Source: Blastopirellula marina (lineage in GTDB: Bacteria > Planctomycetota > Planctomycetia > Pirellulales > Pirellulaceae). From it: 64,000 bases of DNA. Numbering within the stretch: the first letter of the stretch is position 1; every line of letters starts with the position of its first letter. Below, piece after piece: positions 38,250 to 47,539 of the stretch. The position numbers were made by a program, and so were the translations under genes. The notes below the pieces were generated by a model, which was not told where the DNA came from, made no database searches, and worked only from the letters and a program-made list of their open reading frames with translations. The stretch is taken from assembly GCF_002967765.1 (NCBI RefSeq), contig NZ_PUHY01000001.1, positions 248,001 through 312,000 on the forward strand. The letters run 5' to 3'.

Positions 38250-38679
38250 GCTCGTTGAGTTCCCCACAAAAGTATTGGAAGCAGGTGGTGTTTAGGTCGC
38301 ATCGTCATTGACCGCTCAAGCTACTTGCCCCTCATCTGAGGAGGAAACTTGGTGAGCAACGACAACAGTCACTCGGGAAATCGGGGTTAATTGTGTGTTG
38401 ATCCCCCAAAGTGGCAGCATGATGGCCGCTTAGTCACAAAATCTACGGGGAAGATGCTTCCATCACAACCCAATAGGACCCACGCGCATGGAATCTTAAC
38501 AATTGTCTTTACAAACCATGCGACTTCCGATGCGGGGAGAGACGCGAAAAGTCTCGTGAAACTGTTTTTTTGCGGGTTTCGCGACCAGCGATGGTCTCGA
38601 TAAGACGTCTTGTATGAGCGCTTCTCTTAACCAAACGACGAAGAAATCACCAAACTTCACTGAAAAGCCACCCGTATGG
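38250..38679. other. Divergent intergenic region (pstS / SDR operon)
   Basis: This region must carry the pstS promoter and any activator sites for the sigma-54 promoter to its right. A GAGGAGGAAACTT ribosome-like site precedes a 12-codon ORF (38352-38390), probably accidental. Imperfect dyads (for example around 38530-38585) could be enhancer sites. No gene or Pho box was recognised. Confidence 0.5.
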
Positions 38680-38696
38680 TTGGCATCTGAGTTGCA
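38680..38696 (+). promoter_or_regulatory. Sigma-54-type promoter for SDR-VKOR-SPW operon
   Basis: TTGGCATCTGAGTTGCA contains GG (38682-38683) and GC (38694-38695) separated by ten bases, the strict -24/-12 spacing of sigma-54 promoters. Both boxes match the consensus well. Transcription should begin near 38707, leaving a leader of about 43 bases with AAGGAG before ATG 38750. Confidence 0.7.
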
Positions 38697-38749
38697 CTTC
38701 TTGTGATGCGAAAACATTTCATCGCGAAATCACTAAGGAGCCCAACCCA

Positions 38750-39874
38750 ATGAACACGTCGCCGTCACAAGACATCAACTCGCGAAGCTCGACGGACCGC
38801 CCTGTTGTGCTCGTCACAGGTAGTGGTGGCCTCATCGGGTCGCGAACAATTCCCAAACTTCGCGAGGAATTTACCGTTGTCGGAATGGACTTACACCCGC
38901 CAGGCCCCCAGGACACTCAAACCGATCACTGGATTCAAGTTGATTTAACCGACGAACAAAGTGTGGTTGATGCAGTTGCGGAGCTGCGACAGGAATTTGG
39001 TGATCATCTCGCCAGCGTCTTGCATTTAGCTGCTTACTACGACTTCTCTGGCGAGCAGAGTCCGCTTTACGAGGAACTGACGGTTCAGGGAACGCGTCGT
39101 TTGATCGAGCACCTTCAGCCGCTGCAAGTCGATCAGTTTATCTTCTCCAGCAGCCTATTAGTGATGGAATCTATCGAGGTAGGAAAGCGACTAACATCAA
39201 AGTCTCCCACCAATGCGGAATGGGCTTACCCGCAATCGAAGCTCGAGACGGAAACCTTACTGCGTGAGATGCATGACGACATCCCTGTGCTGATCTTACG
39301 CATCGCCGGTGTTTACGACGAGCAGTGCCATTCGTTGCCTGTCTCGCACCAGATTCAACGAATCTACGAGAAACAATTGGAAAGCTACTTTTTCCCCGGC
39401 AACGAAGAGTGTGGCCAATCGTTTGTTCATCTTGAAGATTTGGCCGATTGCATTCTGGCTGCAATCCATCGTCGTCGCGAGCTGCCATCGTTCGAAACGC
39501 TACTTATCGGAGAAGAGGATGTACTAAGCTACGAACAGCTTCAAGATGAAATCGGTCAAAACCTTCACGGTCGAGACTGGCCGACGATCCGTATCCCGGC
39601 GTGCGTCGCGAAAGCGGGGGCTTGGGCAAAGGACAAAATGGCATCCTCTGAAGAGGATCGGCCGTTCATTAAGCCTTGGATGGTCGACTTAGCGGATCAA
39701 AACTATCCGGTCGATTTAAGCGAGGCGAGAGCAGCACTGGGTTGGTCGCCGAAGCATACGTTGCGCCAGACATTGCGAACCATCCTCGACAATCTGAAAA
39801 ACAATCCTCAGCATTTCTACGAAACGAATAAGCTCGGAGCGTTGGAGGAAGATAAGTCGGGAGCCTCCTCATAA
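38750..39874 (+). CDS. NAD-dependent epimerase/dehydratase (extended SDR)
   Basis: AAGGAG precedes the ATG. The 374-residue protein has the NAD-binding motif GSGGLIG (24-30) and an active-site Tyr160-x3-Lys164, typical of extended SDR enzymes such as sugar-nucleotide epimerases. The C-terminal third (about 240-350) is the substrate domain. The substrate is unknown. Its TAA overlaps the ATG of the VKOR gene (TAATG). The order SDR-VKOR-SPW recurs in other bacteria as far as I recall, which suggests a joint stress or redox role. Confidence 0.88.
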   Translation: MNTSPSQDINSRSSTDRPVVLVTGSGGLIGSRTIPKLREEFTVVGMDLHPPGPQDTQTDHWIQVDLTDEQSVVDAVAELRQEFGDHLASVLHLAAYYDFSGEQSPLYEELTVQGTRRLIEHLQPLQVDQFIFSSSLLVMESIEVGKRLTSKSPTNAEWAYPQSKLETETLLREMHDDIPVLILRIAGVYDEQCHSLPVSHQIQRIYEKQLESYFFPGNEECGQSFVHLEDLADCILAAIHRRRELPSFETLLIGEEDVLSYEQLQDEIGQNLHGRDWPTIRIPACVAKAGAWAKDKMASSEEDRPFIKPWMVDLADQNYPVDLSEARAALGWSPKHTLRQTLRTILDNLKNNPQHFYETNKLGALEEDKSGASS

Positions 39875-40536
39875 TGCACCAGTCTTCCGACAAATCGATA
39901 ATCCAGAAAGCAGAACAAAGCCGGGCTGTTGCGCCTTGGAACTACAATCCATCTGCTTGGTCGCAGCGGGTACCGGTGTGCATCCTGGCGTTTTTCGCGA
40001 CGCTGGTCGCATCGCACCTAGCAGCATTCCAATGGGGGCTAATCGACTACGTCTGGGATCCGGTGTTCGGCGGTCAAAGCGCTAAAGTAATCGGATCGGA
40101 CATTGCCAAGAAGATGGATGCCTGGATTGGCGTTCCCGATGCAGCGTTAGGTGCGATCGCCTACTTAGGCGATGCGATCTTTGGACTGGCAGGCTCAACT
40201 CGACGTTGGCAAGATCGACCATGGATTGTGATTCTCTTTGGAATCGATGTCATTCCACTTGGTATTGTCAGTGTCATTCTCGTGCTGATTCAGACGTTTG
40301 TCTTGGGAGAATGGTGTTTTCTCTGTTTGATCACCGCGACTATTTCCATCGCCTTGATTTACTTGGCTTACGACGAAGTTTACTCGTCGCTTCTATACCT
40401 CTGGAAGGTGTGGAGAGCGTCAGGTAGCAAACGCGAAGTCTGGATCACGCTATGTGGATTCCCCACTGAATCGGCAATTCGCGTTGGTCGAGAGATGTTA
40501 GAACCGAAATCCCCCACCTCCAGTGAAGGAACTTAA
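39874..40536 (+). CDS. VKOR-family membrane protein
   Basis: This 220-residue protein has four to five membrane helices and the vitamin K epoxide reductase motif WCFLC (Cys148, Cys151), with [13 protein letters not shown] earlier. The family passes electrons from dithiols to quinone in disulfide-bond formation. The loop cysteine pair found in ordinary VKORs is absent here: the region [16 protein letters not shown] has none. It may therefore need a separate partner. It is translationally coupled to the SDR gene. Confidence 0.82.
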   Translation: MHQSSDKSIIQKAEQSRAVAPWNYNPSAWSQRVPVCILAFFATLVASHLAAFQWGLIDYVWDPVFGGQSAKVIGSDIAKKMDAWIGVPDAALGAIAYLGDAIFGLAGSTRRWQDRPWIVILFGIDVIPLGIVSVILVLIQTFVLGEWCFLCLITATISIALIYLAYDEVYSSLLYLWKVWRASGSKREVWITLCGFPTESAIRVGREMLEPKSPTSSEGT

Positions 40537-40539
40537 TGT

Positions 40540-40902
40540 ATGTGGGCCCGAGTTGCTGAATTCATGCTTGGTTGCTGGATGCTGTGTAGCCCCTTCATTT
40601 TTAGAGGTGTGCATCGCGCAGACGCTCCTACATTGTGGGACTTCTCAGCCGGCTTGTTGATAATTACGTTCGCGTTGCTTTCATTCTGGGAGCGAACACG
40701 TTTTGCCCATATTGGTACATTACTGCTCTCCATTGTCATGGTCCTGGGGCCGCGCATCGCTCTCGCCCCGCATGTTCCTCCTGCGGGAGAAAACTTCATG
40801 ATGGTAGGACTTTTGCTGTTAATGTTTGCAATGGTTCCTAGTCAAGCATCCCAACCACCGAGAGCCTGGAGAACCGCTTTACACAAACGAGAACATACTT
40901 AA
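40540..40902 (+). CDS. SPW-repeat membrane protein
   Basis: This 120-residue protein has four short membrane helices in two similar halves. The first contains the SPW-type motif LGCWMLCSPFIF. It begins three bases after the VKOR stop and is clearly in the same operon. SPW proteins have no known biochemical role. The C-terminus (RAWRTALHKREHT) is basic and probably cytoplasmic. Confidence 0.75.
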   Translation: MWARVAEFMLGCWMLCSPFIFRGVHRADAPTLWDFSAGLLIITFALLSFWERTRFAHIGTLLLSIVMVLGPRIALAPHVPPAGENFMMVGLLLLMFAMVPSQASQPPRAWRTALHKREHT

Positions 40903-40917
40903 GAGAAGGAGCACATC

Positions 40918-41367
40918 ATGGCTTATGAACAAGTAAAGAACATCGTCCATGATCTGGCCCGGAAACATTTGGCAGCAAGCGACGCCTGTCGCGGTGAGCA
41001 CGGAATCACCAATGCCAATGCACGAACGAAGTTGTTACTGGAACACTTGGAGGCGTTTGAGGTTGAAGTTTACGCTCGATTGGAAATCGACAACGAGGCT
41101 ACGCCGAACGAAATACTGGAAACATGGATTCAGTACGTTCCTATGGAATCGGTTGACGACTCGCTAAAACGTCTCGAGTACGCCGAAGGAGCCGACAAGC
41201 CACAGCGACTGCTCGACTTCCACCAGTCGGTAACTGACTTATTGAAAACGATCTCGGACCAGGTTGAGAGTGAGAAGGTCAGCGAATTTTTCGAGAGTTT
41301 AACTGAGATCGAAGAGACTTTTTCGCGTCAGTGTGCGGTGGCTCAGACTGGCGAAGCTGATATCTAG
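40918..41367 (+). CDS. Unknown 149-residue helical protein
   Basis: GAAGGAG lies 6 bases before the ATG. The protein is soluble, acidic and predicted all-helical, with segments such as ARTKLLLEHLEAFEVEVYAR and QRLLDFHQSVTDLLKTIS. His and Glu residues in the helices are reminiscent of ferritin-like four-helix bundles, but no complete metal site is evident. I do not recognise a family. It is the last gene of the sigma-54-type operon, 15 bases after the SPW gene. Confidence 0.75.
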   Translation: MAYEQVKNIVHDLARKHLAASDACRGEHGITNANARTKLLLEHLEAFEVEVYARLEIDNEATPNEILETWIQYVPMESVDDSLKRLEYAEGADKPQRLLDFHQSVTDLLKTISDQVESEKVSEFFESLTEIEETFSRQCAVAQTGEADI

Positions 41368-41399
41368 ATCCTGTCACGCAACATGATTTCTTCGTCTGC

Positions 41400-41427
41400 A
41401 AAAAAAGAGCCGCTCAAATGGCGGCTC
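41400..41427 (-). terminator. Intrinsic terminator for small minus-strand gene
   Basis: The stem GAGCCGC (41407-41413) / GCGGCTC (41421-41427) has a seven-base loop. On the minus strand it is followed by seven T (41406-41400). It lies 27 bases after the stop of the 69-residue gene and supports that gene being transcribed. Confidence 0.8.
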
Positions 41428-41453
41428 TGTCGTTGCTCGTTCCTGCAGGTTGA

Positions 41454-41663
41454 CTAGCCAGCTTGCTTCCCAAAGACACCACTTAGATCGACGGTGCTTA
41501 AGAGCAGACTAACCTGCTTCATGTCGGCAAGCGTCTTACGACATTCTCGTTCGCTCGATGACCAACCGCGACGAATTGCACGGCAGGCATCCGCAATTTC
41601 CTTGTGGGAGACTGCTGCTTCTCGAATTTGAACTGGGGCTTCAGGACATGCGATCGAGCTCAT
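41454..41663 (-). CDS. Unknown 69-residue protein with sigma-54-type promoter
   Basis: ATG 41663 has GGAG five bases upstream; the frame is open further upstream but that part contains the promoter. The product is small, cationic and helical (HKEIADACRAIRRGWSSSER), without a signal peptide. No family is recognised. Three signals support it as real: a ribosome site, a near-consensus sigma-54 promoter 55-75 bases upstream, and an intrinsic terminator just after the stop. It is divergent from the YflT-like gene. Confidence 0.7.
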   Translation of the reverse strand: MSSIACPEAPVQIREAAVSHKEIADACRAIRRGWSSSERECRKTLADMKQVSLLLSTVDLSGVFGKQAG

Positions 41664-41718
41664 GGTAACTCCATTTATATCTCGGAGGTCGGGTGTTGTT
41701 TCAGTGTTTGGTAGGGAT

Positions 41719-41736
41719 CGCAATTGGCGTACCAAT
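41719..41736 (-). promoter_or_regulatory. Sigma-54-type promoter for 69-residue protein
   Basis: Read on the minus strand, ATTGGTACGCCAATTGCG has GG and GC separated by ten bases. It matches the TTGGCACG-N4-TTGC consensus except for one C-to-T change. Transcription should begin near 41708, 45 bases before the ATG. Confidence 0.72.
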
Positions 41737-41808
41737 CCTGAGAAATCGCCGATTTCCATCTCGGTTTGGAAGGACGTTCTATCCTGCCTCGGAGGTCATC
41801 CATGATCT

Positions 41809-41825
41809 AAGGCACATCGCTTGCA
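41809..41825 (+). promoter_or_regulatory. Sigma-54-type promoter for YflT-like gene
   Basis: AAGGCACATCGCTTGCA has GG (41811-41812) and GC (41823-41824) ten bases apart, with full GGCAC and TTGCA boxes. Transcription should start near 41836, about 67 bases before ATG 41903. It is divergent from the minus-strand sigma-54 site about 75 bases away, so one activator could serve both. Confidence 0.68.
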
Positions 41826-41902
41826 GCGTTTACGAAAACCCGACAACTTCTTGTCGCGAGGTCCGCAACTTCGATAGAATGAGAGCAAAAAGGAGCAAAG
41901 CA

Positions 41903-42415
41903 ATGTCTCGTCAGTGTGTAGTGGCCGTTTACGAATCACTTGAAGCAGCTCAGAAAGCGGTGCACGCCCTCGACGAGAGCAAATTCCCGTCGGAGAAGGT
42001 TTCGCTGGTGGCAAATAGTATCCATCAAGATCTTCAGTCGACCACACCCATCCAATATGGGGACGAAGCAACCCATGATGCCGCGTTCGGAGCTGGCGTG
42101 GGTGGATTGCTGGCATTCTTCATGGCAGCACCTTTACTCACAATCCCCGGCATCGGGCTCATGCTAATCGCTGGGCCAATTTCAGCAGGGCTTGCCGGAG
42201 CTATCGTCGGAGGCTTTCTCGGAGCCCTTAATGGGTGGGGTGTCCACGAAGATCACATTACGGATTACGAAGAGGAAGTTCGTAAAGGTGCGTGTCTGGT
42301 CGTCGCTAATGGTGATCCGTACGAGATTGACTACGCGAAACAGATTCTCGGCAAGACCGAAGCGAAGAAGGTATCGATGTACGCTCATGAGAGCGCTGAC
42401 GAGATTAACCCATAG
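41903..42415 (+). CDS. YflT-like general-stress membrane-associated protein
   Basis: AGGAG lies seven bases before ATG 41903. Residues 1-45 (RQCVVAVYESLEAAQKAVHA) resemble the general-stress YflT / DUF1269-like alpha-beta fold. A Gly-rich hydrophobic stretch (about 70-115) can form two membrane helices or a helical hairpin. The C-terminal part (YEEEVRKGACLVVANGDP) repeats the alpha-beta pattern. Total length is 170 residues. Its precise function is unknown; the sigma-54 promoter and neighbours suggest a stress role. Confidence 0.7.
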   Translation: MSRQCVVAVYESLEAAQKAVHALDESKFPSEKVSLVANSIHQDLQSTTPIQYGDEATHDAAFGAGVGGLLAFFMAAPLLTIPGIGLMLIAGPISAGLAGAIVGGFLGALNGWGVHEDHITDYEEEVRKGACLVVANGDPYEIDYAKQILGKTEAKKVSMYAHESADEINP

Positions 42416-42457
42416 CGGAGAGGGCCCCCCCCCTATTTTGTAAGACGCTACCAAACG

Positions 42458-42492
42458 AAAAGAGCCAAGCCCGTAACCGGCTTGGCTCTTTT
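42458..42492. terminator. Bidirectional terminator
   Basis: The arms at 42458-42471 and 42479-42492 (AAAAGAGCCAAGCC and its complement) form a perfect 14-bp stem with a seven-base loop, beginning with A and ending with T runs. It terminates both the YflT-like gene and sucB. Confidence 0.9.
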
Positions 42493-42516
42493 CATCTAGT
42501 TTCAATTGCAAGAAGC

Positions 42517-43746
42517 TTAGGCTTCGATCAACATTCGCGAAGGTTCTTCGATGGCTTCCTTCACGCGTCGCAGGAACGTGACTGCTTCGCGACCATCGAC
42601 AATCCGATGATCGTACGTCAGTGCGAGGTACATCATCGGGCGAATCACAACCTGACCATTCAGAGCGATCGGTCGTTCTTCAATCGCGTGCATACCCAAC
42701 ACGCCGCTTTGTGGCGGGTTGACGATTGGCGTCGAGAGCATCGAACCGTAAACACCACCGTTGCTGATGGTGAATGTACCGCCGGATAGCTCTTCCGGCT
42801 TCAGCTGGTTGCTCTTAGCACGTCCAGCAAACTCTTGGATGGCCTGTTCGATTTCCGCAAAGCTCATTCGCTCGGCAAACTTCAGAACTGGAACGACCAA
42901 GCCCTTACCGGACCCGACGGCAATGCCGATATGGAAATAGTTGCGGTAAACGATGTTCGTCTCGTCGCGAATTTCGGCGTTCAATTCCGGGTGAGCCTTC
43001 AACGCGTCGATCAACGCCTTCGTGAAGAAGGACATGAAACCGAGCTTTACACCGTAACGCTTCTGGAACGATTCACCGTGACGCTTACGCAGGTCCATGA
43101 CATAGGACATGTCGACCTGGTTGAACGTCGTCAGCAGTGCCGCTTTCTGCTGCGCTTGAACTAAACGCTGAGCGATACGACGACGAATCAGGCTCATTGG
43201 AATGACTTCTTCCAATTCCGATTCGTTCTTGCTGGATGCTCCGGCACCCGTCTTTCGATTCGAGATCGATTCGACGTACTTTTCCACGTCTTCACGGCGA
43301 ACCGTTTTGCCGGTGGGCGAAACGTCAGAAGCATTCAAACCATGCTTCAACAATTCGCGTCGACCCGATGGGGTCGCTTGGACGTCGTTGCCGCTTGCGG
43401 AGGAAGCGCTGCCATCGCTTTTGGCTTCCGACGTGGCTGCGGCTGGTTTCGGCTCTTCGGCCTTCTTCGCGGCCTTGGTGCTCTTCGATGCGGCTTTAGG
43501 CTTGCCACCACCTTCTTCAAACAAGGCGATCACTTCACCCACGCCGACGATTTCGCCTTCTTGCTTCAGGATCTTCTGCAAGGTGCAATTCGCTGGTGCG
43601 GCCAGGTCCATTGAGGCCTTGTCGGTCTCTAGTTCAACCACGTCCTCGTCTTCTTGGACGTTGTCTCCTTCGCTTTTGAGCCATTTCAGGATCTGAACTT
43701 CCTGGATCGACTCGCCAGACTCGGGGACTTTCAATTCGATGGTCAT
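42517..43746 (-). CDS. sucB: 2-oxoglutarate dehydrogenase E2 (dihydrolipoyl succinyltransferase)
   Basis: This 409-residue E2 has an N-terminal lipoyl domain with the lipoylated Lys in ETDKAS (Lys43), an Ala/Lys-rich linker (80-125), and a subunit-binding domain (about 130-165). The catalytic domain ends in DHRIVDG (His380, Asp384). It transfers the succinyl group to CoA in the TCA cycle. It follows sucA by 18 bases in the same operon. No E3 (lpd) gene is next to it. Confidence 0.95.
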   Translation of the reverse strand: MTIELKVPESGESIQEVQILKWLKSEGDNVQEDEDVVELETDKASMDLAAPANCTLQKILKQEGEIVGVGEVIALFEEGGGKPKAASKSTKAAKKAEEPKPAAATSEAKSDGSASSASGNDVQATPSGRRELLKHGLNASDVSPTGKTVRREDVEKYVESISNRKTGAGASSKNESELEEVIPMSLIRRRIAQRLVQAQQKAALLTTFNQVDMSYVMDLRKRHGESFQKRYGVKLGFMSFFTKALIDALKAHPELNAEIRDETNIVYRNYFHIGIAVGSGKGLVVPVLKFAERMSFAEIEQAIQEFAGRAKSNQLKPEELSGGTFTISNGGVYGSMLSTPIVNPPQSGVLGMHAIEERPIALNGQVVIRPMMYLALTYDHRIVDGREAVTFLRRVKEAIEEPSRMLIEA

Positions 43747-43764
43747 CTTCCGCAGCTATCCTTT

Positions 43765-46644
43765 CTAGGTGTTGAAGGCTCGTTCGAGAAGTTGTTGCTG
43801 CTCGAACTCATGAGCCGCTTTGGATCCGGTTGCCGGGCTGGAAGATGTCTCCCGAGCGATAACAGAAAGCGGGAATCGCTCGAACATTCGATGCCCGTAT
43901 CGTAATTTCCAGTAGGGCCAAACACCCATATTGTCGGGTTCTTCTTGGACCCAGTACAAGGGGACCCCGTCCTGATACTGATCCAGAACAGCTTGCACCG
44001 TGTGGTTCTTCAATGGGTAAGGCTGCTCAACCCGAATAATCGCTACATCGTGTCGCTGATGCTCATCACGGTAGTGGGCTAAGTCATAGTAAACCTTGCC
44101 GCTGCACATGATCACCCGCGAGGTATGTTCGGGGTTCTCGCGATTATCTTTGATAATGCGTTCAAACTTGTTGTTCGCAAGTTCTTCCAAACTGGAGACT
44201 GCTGCCGGGTGGCGGAGCAGGCTCTTTGGAGTGAACAGAATCAGCGGCTTCTTCCACGTGCGCTTCATTTGACGACGCAGAATATGGAAGTACTGGGCTG
44301 GTGTGGTCGGAATAGCAACTTGAATGTTGTCTTCCGCAGCCAACCAAAGGAACCGTTCCAAGCGTGCACTCGAGTGCTCTGGCCCCTGCCCTTCATAACC
44401 GTGTGGCAGCATCAACACTAACCCGCTCAAGCGGCGCCACTTGTCTTCGGCGCTGGCCATGAACTGGTCGATGATCACCTGGGCGGCATTACTAAAGTCA
44501 CCAAACTGTGCTTCCCATGCGACTAACGCATTGGGATAGTCGAGGCTATAACCGTAATCAAAACCCAGCACGCCAGCTTCACTTAGCGGGCTGTTGACGA
44601 TCTCGACTGGGGCTTGTTTCTGCGACAGGTTGGTAAAGATGTTGTGCTCGTGACCGTCGTTGATGTCGTGCAGCACCGAGTGACGCTGGTTGAACGTACC
44701 ACGCTGGCTATCCTGGCCCGAGAGACGAATACGGTGCCCTTCCATCGATAGGGTAGCGAAGGCCAAGGCTTCGGCAGCCGCCCAATCGAGCGAACGCTGA
44801 CCATCGGCCATCTCGCGACGCTGGTCCGCAATACGGGTCAACTTCCGATTGCGATGGAAGTCATCCGGTACGGTCGCCAGTTGACGCAATATCTCGGCAG
44901 ATCGATCGGTCGGGATACGAGTTTCAGGACATTCGTCGGCCGGATCGTGCTCTGGATCTTCGTTAGTCGGTTCCAGACCACCCGCAAATTCTTCCCAAAC
45001 ACCTTCGGGTCGACGCAGCGAACGTTCCTTCATCTCTTGGGCGATATCATATTCCTTTTTCAGGAATTCCTGATACTCGTCCGACATCGCGTTCGCTTCT
45101 TCACTGGTGATCCGGCCTTGTTCGACAAGTCGGTTCAAATAGCTGTCGCGAATCGGCGTCTGTTTGTCGATCGCTTTGTACATCATGGGCTGAGTGAAGC
45201 TAGGTTCGTCTGCTTCGTTGTGCCCCAGACGTCGGTAACAGACCAAATCGATGATCACATCTCGTTGGAACTTCTCACGGAAGTCCATTGCCATCGAAAC
45301 GACATCCGCCACAGCTTCCGGATCGTCACCGTTGACGTGGAAGATCGGAATCTGCAGCATTCGTGCGATGTCGGTGCAGTAGCGAGTACTTCGCGAATCG
45401 TCGTAAGAGGTCGTGAAGCCGATCTGGTTGTTCACGATGATGTGAACCGTACCACCAACCTTGTATCCATCCAGCTGGCTGAGATTCAGCGTTTCCTGGA
45501 CAACTCCTTCGCCAATAAATGCGGCGTCGCCATGGATTAGCACGGCCATGCCACGACGACGTTGCATGTCACCCGTGCGATCTTGCTTTGCTCGCAATCG
45601 CCCGAGTGCAACCGGGTTGATGAACTCTAAGTGGCTCGGGTTAAAGCAGAGCGAGAGGTGAACCTCGTTGCCCGACTTGGTCATCTTGTCGACGCTGTTA
45701 CCCAAGTGATACTTAACGTCACCTCCACCAATAAACTGGTGGAAGTCAACGTCGTTGAACTGAGCGAACAATTCGCGGGCGGGCTGGCCGATGATATTGG
45801 TCAGCACGTTCAAACGACCACGGTGAGGCATGCCTAGCACGACTTCCCGCACGTGGTTGCTGGCTGCTCGATCGATCAGCAGATCGAGCATGGCGATCAG
45901 CATTTCTGAGCCGAATAAGGAGAACGTCTTCGCTCCGACGTACTTTTTGCGGACGAATTCCTCGAAGACGGTTGCCTCGGTCAGTCGCTGTAGAATCTGC
46001 TTCTGAACTGCGTTAGGAAGTTCTTTAATATGCGACTGGTGTTCGATTCGATCGATAATCCACTGCTGAACATCGGTTTCTTCGATGTGCGTGAACTGAT
46101 AACCGATATGTTTGCAGTACAGATCATCGAGTCGTTTGACCAGATCTTCCAGGGCGATCTGCTCGATCTTGTCGCCGCTGCTGTAGTAGACCCGTTGATC
46201 CAGGTCAGAGCGAGATAGGCCGAACGACTCCAGCGACAGATTGGTCGCCTTTTTATTCTTGATGTTTAGTGGGTCAAGCTTCGCGTTAAAGTGACCGCGT
46301 GAGCGATAGCCGTTGACCAACTGGTCGGAACCGTACTGCACCTTCTGCAGCCTAACGTTTCCGGTCGCTCCGCCGGCGATCGCGGCTGGCCCGGCGGCAG
46401 TGCCAGTCTCGCCGAAAATACTGCGAGGCTGGAAAGAGGGGCGACGCGAACCGAGATCTGCAGCCGAAACTCCGTTCTCTTCTGCTTCACGGTCGAAAAA
46501 CGCTCGCCAGTTTTCGGGCACCGCGTCCCGGTCATCCAGATACTTCTGCAGCAACCGCTCAACGTACGAGGCATTGTAACATGCCAGGTCGATTTCTTCC
46601 GCCTCGGCGGTTGGCGCGGACCTTGGTGTACTTTCTGAGATCAT
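43765..46644 (-). CDS. sucA: 2-oxoglutarate dehydrogenase E1
   Basis: This 959-residue thiamine-diphosphate enzyme has an N-terminal E2-interaction segment (YNASYVERLLQKYLDDRDAV). The usual E1 motifs follow: MPHRGRLNVL, the ThDP-binding GDAAFIGEGVVQETLNLS, HVNGDDPEAV, and a C-terminal transketolase-like domain (MLPHGYEGQGPEHSSAR). The length is normal. It decarboxylates 2-oxoglutarate in the TCA cycle. It is the first gene of sucAB, and its promoter lies in the long intergenic region to the right. Confidence 0.96.
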   Translation of the reverse strand: MISESTPRSAPTAEAEEIDLACYNASYVERLLQKYLDDRDAVPENWRAFFDREAEENGVSAADLGSRRPSFQPRSIFGETGTAAGPAAIAGGATGNVRLQKVQYGSDQLVNGYRSRGHFNAKLDPLNIKNKKATNLSLESFGLSRSDLDQRVYYSSGDKIEQIALEDLVKRLDDLYCKHIGYQFTHIEETDVQQWIIDRIEHQSHIKELPNAVQKQILQRLTEATVFEEFVRKKYVGAKTFSLFGSEMLIAMLDLLIDRAASNHVREVVLGMPHRGRLNVLTNIIGQPARELFAQFNDVDFHQFIGGGDVKYHLGNSVDKMTKSGNEVHLSLCFNPSHLEFINPVALGRLRAKQDRTGDMQRRRGMAVLIHGDAAFIGEGVVQETLNLSQLDGYKVGGTVHIIVNNQIGFTTSYDDSRSTRYCTDIARMLQIPIFHVNGDDPEAVADVVSMAMDFREKFQRDVIIDLVCYRRLGHNEADEPSFTQPMMYKAIDKQTPIRDSYLNRLVEQGRITSEEANAMSDEYQEFLKKEYDIAQEMKERSLRRPEGVWEEFAGGLEPTNEDPEHDPADECPETRIPTDRSAEILRQLATVPDDFHRNRKLTRIADQRREMADGQRSLDWAAAEALAFATLSMEGHRIRLSGQDSQRGTFNQRHSVLHDINDGHEHNIFTNLSQKQAPVEIVNSPLSEAGVLGFDYGYSLDYPNALVAWEAQFGDFSNAAQVIIDQFMASAEDKWRRLSGLVLMLPHGYEGQGPEHSSARLERFLWLAAEDNIQVAIPTTPAQYFHILRRQMKRTWKKPLILFTPKSLLRHPAAVSSLEELANNKFERIIKDNRENPEHTSRVIMCSGKVYYDLAHYRDEHQRHDVAIIRVEQPYPLKNHTVQAVLDQYQDGVPLYWVQEEPDNMGVWPYWKLRYGHRMFERFPLSVIARETSSSPATGSKAAHEFEQQQLLERAFNT

Positions 46645-47539
46645 TTTCTAGCTGATGCCTCTATAGCTAATAGCTTAAGCGATTTTCCCAGGGGGAGTAG
46701 GGATGGAAGGGAGGTTGGCAATCCGGGCGGAAAACAGATATCCGAGAATGAAGGAAAGGGTCGCGATGTGCCGACAACCGGCCTGTTCCTGCCGTAATGT
46801 GGGACGTGCGTCAAACCTGCTCGGAAGGAGCTGTGAGGTCCTGCCAGAAACTGCCATGGAGGGATTCATCTTTGGGTACCCCGCATCCTTACTCGGGGAG
46901 CCTGACCGCTAATTGATGAAAACGTGGGACCTACTTAAGTTTCGAGATTGCAGAAACCATCAATTAAGAATTCTTCCGCAATAAAAACGCATTAGCGTAC
47001 AACGTGACAACCTAACCGTCTATTTCAAATCTGCCGCTTGGACCGATTTTGCTCAAAAAGCTAACTGGGAGGACAAAAACTGATCTAATGCCCTCGGTTG
47101 GGTAATCACCTTCTCTGGGAAGCAGGACTGCTTGTTTTCGGTAGGACCACAAAACGCGTTAATGGCCCTTATCCTAGTGGGCAATTCTAGCCTGGCATTG
47201 CCAGAGTCAATCGTTTGCATCTTCGAACCGGAAAGCGTCACGCTTCCTGGTCGGTTTGACAGCCAAGACGAGATAAACTGTCGACGGTCAATACCATGAT
47301 TCGACCGCAATTCAAAAGAATTTCAAGACCGGTAAGTGATGCCCACTTTCGGATCTTTCCGCCGATGCGTTCTGACTTTCGAGAAACCCAGCGAACTGCC
47401 GGGTAGTGAACGCAATTATTTTGTATTATTTCCTTGTCGAATAAATCGAATCAGGATAAAAATAAGCAATATCGCGGGATAGTCGCGGCTCTTATCAAAT
47501 TTCTTATTTCCTCGCTCAGTATACCAAGCAAAAATCCTC
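46645..47539. other. Long intergenic region (sucA / LacI regulator)
   Basis: These 895 bases separate divergent genes. It must contain the sucA promoter on the right of 46645 and the LacI-type promoter before 47540. A small hairpin CCCCG/CGGGG lies near 46879-46899. Short ORFs on both strands (for example 47053-47310) have poor starts and no plausible domains. I see no tRNA or known RNA; an unrecognised small RNA is possible. Confidence 0.5.

Noticed and set aside
38352-38390. Twelve-codon ORF after a GGAGGAAACTT site before the SDR operon.
   Set aside because: Too short to judge; it lies upstream of the sigma-54 promoter and is followed by no attenuator-like structure.
46703-46912. Small plus-strand ORF upstream of sucA.
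   Set aside because: No ribosome site and no protein-like composition; an overlapping minus-strand ORF is equally open.
47053-47310. 85-codon minus-strand ORF with an RRQF motif resembling a Tat signal.
   Set aside because: It starts at TTG without a ribosome site, lacks a hydrophobic stretch after the arginines and has no plausible domain.
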